Of a stretch of DNA of 47,020 nucleotides, positions 18,330-26,626 are shown piece by piece. A program made the position numbers and the translations under genes. Within the stretch, counting starts at the first letter, position 1; the number at the start of each line of letters is the position of its first letter. The stretch spans positions 1-47,020 of the forward strand of contig LT642167.1 in assembly GCA_900128585.1 (NCBI GenBank). The letters run 5' to 3'. The notes below the pieces were generated by a model. That model saw nothing but the letters and a program-made list of their open reading frames with translations. It did no database searches and was not told where the DNA came from. The stretch comes from Stramenopiles sp. TOSAG23-3. Taxonomy: Eukaryota > Sar.

Positions 18330-21300
18330 ATGCTGATCTTCGTCCTGGCCTTGTTGATGCTTTCAGGCGGATGGTCTTCACCGCATGCAAACTTAGAAAT
18401 TCCCCCATTGCCAAAATTCGGCAAGGCGCTAGATGCGGCAAGCGCGAGTATTGATAATGCATGTTTCGTTGGGGCTTATAGAGTAGAAGTGGACCAGGCG
18501 AAGGGCGCTGAACAATGTAGTGGGTGGAAACAGTGCGAGTTGGGTTTCTACTGCTTGAACGGGGGAAAACACCCGTGCCCAGCGGGTCGATATGGATCAA
18601 CAACTGGCTTGAAGTCACCGGATTGCTCAGGACCCTGCCCACCAGGCCACTATTGCCCCCCTCAAACGACAAATGGGGAAGACTACTTGTGTGGAAACTC
18701 AGCGCATTACTGCCCTAGTGGCTCTGAGAGCCCAGCGAAAGTTCGAAGCGGGTTCTATTCCACTGGCAATGGCAATGATAGATTCAATTCGACGAGAACA
18801 GGGGAGTCACTGTGTGAGGCAGGTTCATACTGCGTTGGTGGAATAAAACAGCCCTGTCCAGCAGGGCGTTACGGCCTTCACACTGGCATGGGGTTGAACA
18901 GTTTTGATTACGTTCTTCAGGGGGATCGGAGCAACAGATGTGTGGCGGAAGGCAGCAGCATCATCACAACCGTGGAAGAATGCAGGAACGCGGCAGCGTT
19001 TTTGAAGATCAATTTTTTTTCTGACCCAGGAGGGTTCTCCAACAAATCAGTACCAAGTGGGTGCGTATACCGGGCCGGTTCTAACCAGTACAACCATAAG
19101 GTCTTGTTCAACACGCACCCTAACACTCACCTAAACATGGTAGAAGAGCATAACCCAAAGGCAACGGGGTGGGAGACCGTGTGCTCCCAGCGGATGCCAT
19201 GCTCTGGCATTTGCCACGCGGGATACTATTGCCCCGCAGGCAGCACGTCTCCCCGTCAGTACCAGTGCAACGGAATGACTAATGACGGCGCAGAGAAAGG
19301 GTTGAGGCAACCCGTCCAGTTTTGCCCTGAAGGATCGGGGATACCGCAAATACTGCAGGAGGGCGGGCACGCGCAGGAGGCGCAACCAAATGCACACTTT
19401 GCGTTACCACCGTCTGGTACAGTTACAAAATTGTCAATTAGAACTGGGGAAGAATTGTGCCTCGCAGGCCATTATTGCCTAGAGGGGTTGTCGTACAAGT
19501 GCCCTGCGGGAAGGTACGGGGTGCGGCGCGGAGAAACGAACCCTTTGTGCACTGGTCCATGCTTGGAAGGGTACTACTGCCCGGAAGGCAGCATAAGCGC
19601 AAAGGAGCGCAAGTGCATGGGCACAAACGAGTTTTGCCCACCTGCGTCCCGATCTCCGGCTGCTGTACGAAACGGATTTTTTACCATTAGTTCGTACAGC
19701 GACGAATTCATTGCACTTCAGCATGGAAAACTTGACAGCGATGTCCCGTCTACAATGACTCACGAGGCGCAGTGCGGCTCTGGGCGATATTGTATCGATG
19801 GAGTCGCGTTCAAATGTCCTGCGGGGCGGTACGGAAGTGAGGCAGGCCTCACCTCTAGCGAATGCACCGGCGCTTGCGAAGCGGGTTATTTTTGCCCCAT
19901 TGGGAGTGTGACAAAACGGCATTCAAACTGTTCATCGCCTGCAGTGTTTTGCCCAGAAGGGAGCGTTGAGCCGCTTCCCGTACACGAAGGTTACTACACC
20001 ATTGGAGGCGACGAGCAGCATCGATGGGACGAAGTACGGTGTGAACTAGGACACTGGTGTACTGGTGGTACGCGGAAGCCCTGCCCCTCCGGTCGCTACG
20101 GCGCTTCCGTGGGCTTGCACAGCGAAACTTGTACCGGAATCTGTGCGCCTGGATATTATTGCCCGCCTGCATCGTTCGAAGCCACTCAAAAACAATGCGG
20201 CGGCCCGCACCTTTACTGCCCGGAAGGCTCATCCACTCCCATCCCCGTTCTTTCAGGGTACCACACGGTAAGGGGCGGTCCGCCAGCCCTTTATACGGTA
20301 GAGCTAAGCGTTGACGACAGGGTGCCGTTTTCTTCATGCCGGAATGCCAGTAATTATTCAAGGTGCATAAACAGGTGGGACCCAGTTCGAAAGTTTAGAA
20401 TTGTAGAAGACCCAGACCCTAGCATGAACATTCGCTCCACTCAAATCCCCTGCTCCCCTGGCTACTTCTGCATCGCGGGCGTACGATTCATTTGCCCATC
20501 TGGGCGGTACGGGAGTCTGTATAATGAGACCCGGTCGGCATGCGAAGGCGTTGCTCGGGCCGGGCATTTCACGTCCCCCGGCAGTACCAGTGTGGGCACA
20601 ATCAACCGTATCCCTCCAGTGTATTCTGCCCTTCTGGAGACAATGATGTTACGTTCGTGGACAAGAAATCCCCCGCCAACACAGGATCATGGAAGTACGT
20701 GGAGGTCGATTTGCCCAACGGCCGTGTGAACCAGGGCATTACTGCGACAAGGGAATAAAAATACGTTGTCCCGCAGGGCGGTACGGAAAAACGTGGAAGC
20801 TAGACTCTATCGATTGCACGGGAGAGTGCGACGCAGGGTACTATTGCCCCCCAGGATCGAACAGCAGCACACAAAAGGAATGTGGAGACATCGAAGGGGC
20901 GAGGTCCCCGTGCTACGTTACCCCCACTGGGTTGGTAGAAAGTACTCGCCGGTCGGGCGAGCGCAGATGTGAGTATCCACACGCCGACGAGAACAAGCGC
21001 TGGCCTAAAATGATGGAAGACTACGGAAACGGGTGGAAAACTGTTCACCACTACGAGAACGAATGGCTTCAGGAAGGCCAACCGAGGCATTTTCATTTTC
21101 ATATTAGCCAACAGCACCGCTCTCGCACAAAATCAAGCGGGCTGCCCGCATCCGTATATTGCCCGAAAGGGTCATCGCTTCCCACGAACGTTCGCCCGGG
21201 GTACTACACGATCGGAGGAAACAATGCGACGAACAGAACAAGGGTCGAGGAGGTACCATGCAAGACGGGACACTTTTGTGAGCAAGGTATGATTTTTCAA

Positions 21301-21525
21301 TGCCCGCCCGGACGTTACGGTAGTGTCAAGGGTCTGACGGAAGAGCACTGCTCTGGATTTTGCCCACCTGGGCACAGGTGTGGATGGAACACTACAACTC
21401 CCGAGGAGTGCGCCCAAGGGTATTACTCGAGTGGTGGGTGGGCATACTGTATGAAGTGCCCAAGAAACCCGCGCACTGAGTCCGTTCAAACTTGCAAAAC
21501 CGGGCGTAAGTGCTGCAGCATGTGA
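18330..21525 (+). CDS. Secreted cysteine-rich GCC2/GCC3-repeat protein, reading frame broken by two single-base shifts
   Basis: The ATG at 18330 begins a typical signal peptide (MLIFVLALLMLSGGW); the frame continues upstream only through non-ATG codons. About eight copies follow of a unit whose signature is CPxGRYG, then CxGxCxxGYYCP, yCPxGS and GyyTxGG, as in ephrin-receptor-like GCC2/GCC3 repeats. The second copy carries a long insertion (about 18890-19190). The frame shifts by one base at the C-run 20575-20579 and again near GG at 20720-20721. Repeat homology continues across all three frames, so adding one base at each site gives one protein of about 1065 residues. Without that, the first frame stops at 20729 inside the sixth repeat. 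No transmembrane helix is seen, so the protein is probably extracellular or in the secretory pathway. Function is unknown; cell-surface or adhesive roles are often guessed for such repeats. Assembly errors are more likely than a true pseudogene because both sites are homopolymers and the rest is intact. Confidence 0.85.
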
Positions 21526-21699
21526 CGCGTGCTTGAAATTACGAAAGTATTAATTTCTTATGATATTAGAAACAAAAAACCGGTTGCTTTAAAAAAAAAA
21601 TTAGCCCCGTTATTTAAGTACTTTTGTGGTTAAAATTCTTACAAACAAAATAAACTTATGCGTAATTACATTGCGAATAAATTTTAAGTTTAAACTCAG

Positions 21700-22066
21700 C
21701 ATCGCCTCGACCCTAGTAGTGCCACCCTCGGATGAAGACACAGGGAATCAGAGCATTGCCAGCAGGACGAGACTCCAACTGGCACGCCAACTGGCACGCC
21801 GACTGGCACGCCAACGAACCACATCCACCGCACTGCTGATCGAAAATGACACAAACGACCCTCCCCCGACATCCCACCCCACAGATGACAATCCCTTGAA
21901 TGATTTACAAGGCAGACAACGAGCACCTCTAAAACAATTACGCCGCTGCTGTGAAAATCACACAAGGAATGAGTCACCTATGAACGAGACACTGGACGAG
22001 GAAGTTGATTATGGGTCATTTGGAAGCACTGCTTATCCATCTACCGATTCAGGCCATGAATGGTGA
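21700..22066 (+). pseudogene. Possible retroelement polyprotein remnant
   Basis: An open stretch without a convincing start ATG (the frame opens at GTG 21626) and with no recognisable catalytic domain. The translated run has a proline/acidic linker, an SIASRTRLQ motif and low-complexity Arg/Gln. This resembles the linker regions seen in LTR-retrotransposon polyproteins. It ends at a stop (22064-22066) shortly before the cluster of dispersed repeats, which would fit a polyprotein end next to an LTR fragment. The evidence is compositional only; it could also be a chance open frame. Confidence 0.25.
21775..21815 (+). repeat. 12-bp minisatellite, about 3.4 copies
   Basis: Three full tandem units of CCAACTGGCACG (the third with A to G at position 3) plus a partial unit. 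It lies within the possible retroelement remnant and encodes the LARQLARRLARQ repetition in that frame. Confidence 0.9.
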
Positions 22067-22130
22067 GAACGATAGTCAATACTAAGTGACAAGGGCATAT
22101 TGATTAGTAAATCCAAAAGGGCAAAGACAA

Positions 22131-22350
22131 GTTCGCAGTACACGAAGGAAATGTAAACCTTGAAAGTCTAAATCTAGAGTTCAGCTCGCAGTACATTAAT
22201 TTTAATCACTGAAAAATAACAGAGAGCCAATTTTCTTGTTTTTAAAGAAAAAATACCTAAAATTCAGGGGTGTTTTATCATATCTAAAACAAGAAAATAA
22301 ATGAAATCACAACAGTAGAGATTAGTTCGCAGTACACCGAAGGAATGTAA
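22131..22350 (+). repeat. Dispersed repeat cluster, copy B
   Basis: Three copies of a TTCGCAGTACA-like block (22131, 22184 with a C/T change, 22325) surround a T-rich core, TAACAG...CCAATTTTCTTGTTTT (about 22217-22242). The first and last block both continue into GAAGGAA(A)TGTAA, so the region contains a direct repeat with a spacing of about 194 bp. The part 22150-22242 matches the inverted segment 28835-28925 over its whole length. An inverted arm, AAAACAAGAAAAT (22286-22298), can pair with the core across a loop of about 43 nt. Confidence 0.7.
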
Positions 22351-22410
22351 TGGACAAAAAGCTGAGTAGATTCATTTTCGCGGTATATGAGAAAGCTAAA
22401 ATTTTAATTA

Positions 22411-23679
22411 CTATAAGTGCAGATGTGTCATGGCGTGGACAGAGCCACTTCTATCGGCACCTGTATTCGGATCAATAAATTGCCCGTCTTCATTGCGTAC
22501 ATGCTCCAATGGATTTAACTTCCACCTTCCGTACTTCTCACCCGACTCTGAATTTTGTCGCTTCATTTCCCTATGACGAAAAAAACTGAATTTCACAAAC
22601 AGCACAAAATTTGCGTAAATCAGCAAAGAGATGGCTTTACTACTCATAAAATTAATGACGGCGCCGTTAAGCTTTGTAACCCGATCGTCGGTCTTACAAA
22701 CAATAGGCCAACCACAAAGTGCTGGGGTGCATGCACAGGAAGTGTCTGTACCATTCGCGTTCTTCACCGAGCAAAGCTCACGCTCCGTATCCTTCTGGAC
22801 ACACTGCAGAAGAATGCCGATTGTAAGAGAACCATTCACCAGCATGAAAATGATAATTAAGAACTTTCCCAACCAACGAAAGAATTTTCTGCAACAGACA
22901 TAGCCATCGCCAGAGCAACATCTACAAATGGCGCAAGGTTGCAAGACAGTACTAAATATTGTCAGAAGAATGGCTATATAAATCGAACTTATAGAGGCTG
23001 CATTTGACTCGCAATTGGTATTGTTATGCAAAACGAATGCTAAAAACGAAGCAAAGAACCAAGTGGCGGTCACAAAATAACACCGCCGTTTCCCTCTCAA
23101 TGGGTTGTGTTCGTGAGCGAAACAAATGCTAAATAATTCATGTTGGTTTTTCCAGTAAAAGCGAAAGTCTCCACAGAATGTGCCATCCGACGTGCCTTGA
23201 AACTGAGGTCCAAAGTGGACGTCACCGAGCAAGAATTTGTGAACAATAGGGTCTCGAACTTCCTTTCTCACCAGCTCTTTCGTAGCAGCTACCACCTTCT
23301 CACCCCCTCGGGTTATCCCGAACGCTACCGCCGCCGCCGCTCCGGCAGTTTTGTTCTTCAGCGCGGACAGCCCTTTGCTAGCTGCGTTTTCCAAGGTCGT
23401 TTGGGTCTCGTCCCTCGCTTTGTTTAGGGTGCTCCCAACGAAAGGCACACTGCAGAATTCCATTTTCTGGAACATTTTGTTTTGCGCCCGATCGAGCCCA
23501 TCTTCGAACTTAGATACATGGGCCGTGGCAGCATTTCCAGCTCTGCCGACCGAGGCCACCATTTTGTTCGAGGACGCAACAACTGCGATGTCAGCTTGTT
23601 TTTGCGCTGCGTCTACCACGTCTTCTGCCGCACCCCGGAGTTTCATCCCAGCACTTTGGTTCACCGAAGCATCTGACAT
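22411..23679 (-). CDS. Unrecognised four-pass membrane protein
   Basis: A 422-residue protein. I chose the ATG at 23679; the frame is open a little further only from a GTG. Residues about 10-140 are Ala/Lys-rich and probably form amphipathic helices. A short conserved-looking block follows (DPIVHKFLLGDVHFGPQF, about 143-160). Four hydrophobic helices lie at about 199-218, 227-247, 270-293 and 340-366. There is a Cys-rich cytosol- or lumen-facing loop between helices 2 and 3 (CAICRCCSGDGYVCC) and another cysteine-rich loop between 3 and 4 (CSVKNANGTDTSCACTPALCGWPIVC) with a possible N-glycosylation site. The tail is charged. The run HNPLRGKRR just before the first helix is faintly like the segment before the first helix of polycystin/REJ proteins, but that is too weak to name the family. 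Confidence 0.82.
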   Translation of the reverse strand: MSDASVNQSAGMKLRGAAEDVVDAAQKQADIAVVASSNKMVASVGRAGNAATAHVSKFEDGLDRAQNKMFQKMEFCSVPFVGSTLNKARDETQTTLENAASKGLSALKNKTAGAAAAVAFGITRGGEKVVAATKELVRKEVRDPIVHKFLLGDVHFGPQFQGTSDGTFCGDFRFYWKNQHELFSICFAHEHNPLRGKRRCYFVTATWFFASFLAFVLHNNTNCESNAASISSIYIAILLTIFSTVLQPCAICRCCSGDGYVCCRKFFRWLGKFLIIIFMLVNGSLTIGILLQCVQKDTERELCSVKNANGTDTSCACTPALCGWPIVCKTDDRVTKLNGAVINFMSSKAISLLIYANFVLFVKFSFFRHREMKRQNSESGEKYGRWKLNPLEHVRNEDGQFIDPNTGADRSGSVHAMTHLHL

Positions 23680-24456
23680 TTTAATAGAGAAACAATCCCT
23701 GAAGCATAGCACCGTGCGATATGTGCCCCCCCCAACGTCCTTTTTTTTTCTACTGAAAAGGCTCTTTAACTTTACAGTTAGTTCACAAGTGTACAGTTGT
23801 CATATATTACCCCAATCAATAATAATAATAAAAAGTATATTAAATATATAATTCTACAGTAGTACCAATAGGAAGTTTGTCAATATATTTCTCTTCTTCT
23901 CTCTTCTTCTCTCTTCTTCTTCTTCTTCAGTCACTGTAGTCTTCTATCATCAAGAAGAGCACAGTAAAAAATTCAACAACACACAGTAAGCTGGAGCGGG
24001 GGAACGGTTCCTGATATTAATACCTGGTACGGATACTAGCTATTAAAATATGGGTTCCAGTGCTTTCCCTTCCGTACCGTACCAGGTATTTAATATAATA
24101 CCGTACTACTTGGCACTACGGTGGTGATTTTTAATAATAATAATATTATTAAATTTAATTATATATTAGAATAGTCGTCTAATACTGTATTAATAGGTCT
24201 ATAAAAAAATAATTATTATTTATTTTATTTTTTGTTGTTGTTGTTTTTTTGTTGTTGTTGTTGTTGTGTAAAAAAACAAAAGTCGTCCATCTACTATATT
24301 AAAAATCAAAAGATTAAAATATATAAGTATTTTGCATTTCCGAAGAAAGAGATTAAGTTTAAAATTGCACACCGAAACACAACTACTATTTAATAAAAAG
24401 GAAGTGCCCCCCACACAGACAGACACTTTTTCAAAGATACAATCTAAATATCAACC
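23680..24456. other. Divergent intergenic region with inverted repeat
   Basis: About 780 bp between divergent starts, so it should hold both promoters. It contains CTCTTCTT-rich sequence near 23889-23930, a long inverted repeat (24014-24096, annotated separately), and GTT runs near 24233-24267. No gene is seen. Confidence 0.6.
24014..24096. repeat. Inverted repeat, 19-20 bp arms
   Basis: Left arm 24014-24032 and right arm 24077-24096 are reverse complements except for one extra A; the arm reads ATATTAATACCTGGTACGG. The loop is 44 nt. It could form a cruciform or an RNA hairpin in the shared promoter region, or be the ends of a small element. Confidence 0.85.
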
Positions 24457-25527
24457 ATGTCGCTTGCGTTTTCTTTTGCTAGTGGAATGGCAGTCGGGTT
24501 GGCAATTCGCCGGAGCTACTCCGTACGAACTAGTCCGTCGTATCTATTCTTCTTTTCCACGAGGGGGCGAAGTGGATGGGGCACAAAGAAAACCCGTGCA
24601 GATTTAGAAAGTAGAATTTCTGAGTTTTGCAAAGAGGAAGAATCTAAGAATCCAGAGGACGAGACACAGGTTCTGGTGAAAAGTTTGGCTGGTAATGTAG
24701 CCGAGCGTGACGCTGACGCGTTCGATGTTCTTGGCGAGTTTCGTAGATTCTTAAAGACGGAGTACCTCGGTCGCACAGGATTTTACGCTCCTGTGTTGCC
24801 TTCGTCACAGACGCTGCTGTACGAGTCTTTCGACGGCGTGCTTCAGGAAGGGCTCATTTGCATCGTTGACAGGCAGAGCAAGGGCAAAGGGCGGGGTGGA
24901 AACTCTTGGGTCTCCCCGCAGGGGTGCGCGATGTGCTCGTTCAAGTTCCAAGAAACGAGCGGAAGGAAGGTCCCGTTCCTCCAGTACTTGATAGCTCTGG
25001 CCGTCCATAGGGCGATAAAGTCGCTTCCGGGCGGGGAGCACATTGACGTGGGGATCAAGTGGCCCAACGACATATACGTTGACAAAAAAATAAAGATTGG
25101 GGGTGTCCTCTCGCAGAGCAAATTTTCGGACAACAAGTTTGATGTGACCATTGGCATGGGCATTAACACTACGAACGAGGAACCGACCGTCAGCTTGAAT
25201 TCGAAGTTGCCCAAAGGCTTTCCAAGAATTTCGCGCGAACAACTGTTGGCGGAAGTGTTGAATCAATTCGAATCGATGATGCCCACATTCCGAAAGGAAG
25301 GCTTTAAACCATTCCACGAGGATTACAAGCGGGCATGGCTGCACACGGACCAGAACGTCCAGGTTTGCCTCAAAGATGGGAAGGACCCGATCATGGTGCA
25401 AATCAAGGGGATATGTGAAGCTTCCGCGGGTTTGTATGCCATCGACAAGAACAACAAACCGTATGAGCTGTATCCGGATGGCAACTCGTTTGATTTTTTT
25501 AAAGGCTTGATTCGGCGAAAGCTATAG
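24457..25527 (+). CDS. Biotin--protein ligase (holocarboxylase synthetase)
   Basis: A 356-residue enzyme that activates biotin with ATP and transfers it to a lysine of biotin carboxylases. The diagnostic motifs are GRGGNSW (about 145-151), KWPNDIYV (201-208), IGGVLSQ (214-220) and GMGINTTN (233-240). A C-terminal segment follows, as in BirA/HLCS C-domains. There is no N-terminal DNA-binding domain of the bacterial repressor type. The first 35 or so residues are hydrophobic and Ser/Arg-rich and may target a mitochondrion or plastid; this is an inference. The glycine-rich loop reads GKGRGGN where many family members have GRGRGGN, a conservative change. It starts in a good context (ACC before ATG) and has no introns. 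Confidence 0.93.
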   Translation: MSLAFSFASGMAVGLAIRRSYSVRTSPSYLFFFSTRGRSGWGTKKTRADLESRISEFCKEEESKNPEDETQVLVKSLAGNVAERDADAFDVLGEFRRFLKTEYLGRTGFYAPVLPSSQTLLYESFDGVLQEGLICIVDRQSKGKGRGGNSWVSPQGCAMCSFKFQETSGRKVPFLQYLIALAVHRAIKSLPGGEHIDVGIKWPNDIYVDKKIKIGGVLSQSKFSDNKFDVTIGMGINTTNEEPTVSLNSKLPKGFPRISREQLLAEVLNQFESMMPTFRKEGFKPFHEDYKRAWLHTDQNVQVCLKDGKDPIMVQIKGICEASAGLYAIDKNNKPYELYPDGNSFDFFKGLIRRKL

Positions 25528-26626
25528 TGATTAAAATAACACACGCACGCCTACAAAAGTTATGAAAAAGAAAACAGAATAATGCCTTAGTATAGCAAAA
25601 TAAAATAAAAATACGAGTAGAAACTTTCTTCACAAAGAAAAGAAAATGATGATGGTCAATTCTATTTATTCTTCTTCTTCTACCTTATTAGTATCATGAT
25701 AGAGATAGTCTAGTGTCTGCGTACCACCCATGATGATGTCAACTTTCTTCTTAGCAGAAGCCTTCTGCTAAAATAAATAGGAGAGGAGAGAGGAGGTGAG
25801 GTGATGAAACTCCTCGTACTTCTTTATTTTATAGCTCCTCGTAGAAATCGAAAGTAGTCTAAGAGTCAGCACATTTTCATTGTATTATTATTCGACGGAC
25901 GACGATTATTAATATAAATACCCTATTATACTATACTTAATATTGGAATTAGTTTACATAAATAAAACTTCTTCTTTTGCTTTTCCTCCTTCTCTTTATT
26001 ACGAAGATGTAATACGAGGAGTAGTCATATGTACGTTGTTGGAGACACAGAATGAAAATAATAATAGCTTAACAGCAAGAAGAAAGAAGAAAGAAGAAGA
26101 AAGAAGAAAGAAGAAGAAGAAGAAAGAAGAAGAAAGAAGAAGAAAAAAGAAGAAAGAAGAAAGAAGAAGAAAAAAGAAGAAAGAAGAAAGAAGAAAGAAG
26201 AAGAAAGAAGAAAGAAGAAGAAGAAGAAAGAAGAAAGAAAGAAGAAGAAGAAAGAAGAAGAAAGAAGAAGAAAAAAGAAGAAAGAAGAAGAAGAAAGAAG
26301 AAGAAAGAAAGAAAGAAGAAAGAAGAAAGAAGAAGAAAGAAGAAGAAAGAAGAAGAAAGAAGAAGAAAGAAGAAGAAAGAAGAAGAAAGAACACCACACA
26401 AACCGTTGATTTCAGCAGCGTTTTTTTGTCAGCCGACTAGTTTTTTGTAGCACAAATGCCACAACATAAAGTATTATTCATTACTTAGGAACAAATGTGA
26501 AGAATTGCAAGTGTAGGAAAAAACTCAATAAAACTAATCCACATTTGAGATAACTTTTGTTTTACTTTTCACTCTCTTGTTGTAAGATTATTCGCCCCCC
26601 TTTTTTTTGGCTGGAATACGGACAAA
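25528..26626. other. Intergenic region with purine tract
   Basis: About 1.1 kb between two plus-strand genes. It contains GAGAGG-rich sequence (about 25780-25803) and the long GAA/GAAA tract annotated separately. Open frames across that tract in several frames are low-complexity artefacts. No gene is seen. Confidence 0.65.
26077..26391 (+). repeat. 315-nt pure purine tract (GAA/GAAA)n
   Basis: Every base from 26077 to 26391 is A or G, arranged as irregular mixtures of GAA and GAAA units. It resembles the complement of the CTT tract at 17629-17842. Long homopurine tracts can form triplex (H-) DNA. It lies about 235 bp upstream of the SLC37-like start. Confidence 0.97.

Larger units (their letters stand above)
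21526..22410. other. Convergent, repeat-rich spacer
   Basis: About 885 bp between the stop codons of the GCC2/GCC3 gene and the unknown membrane-protein gene. It contains a 12-bp minisatellite, a weak coding-like stretch that may be a retroelement remnant, and a cluster of dispersed-repeat fragments, all annotated separately. Confidence 0.7.

Noticed and set aside
26077-26391. CRISPR-like or telomere-like array
   Set aside because: No spacer/repeat alternation and no telomere unit; it is a simple purine microsatellite.
25943-26440. Lys/Glu/Arg-rich open frame across the GAA tract, and Phe/Ser/Leu-rich frames on the other strand
   Set aside because: They come from the purine repeat, which has no stops in several frames. 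The plus-strand frame lacks an ATG start and has no recognisable domain.
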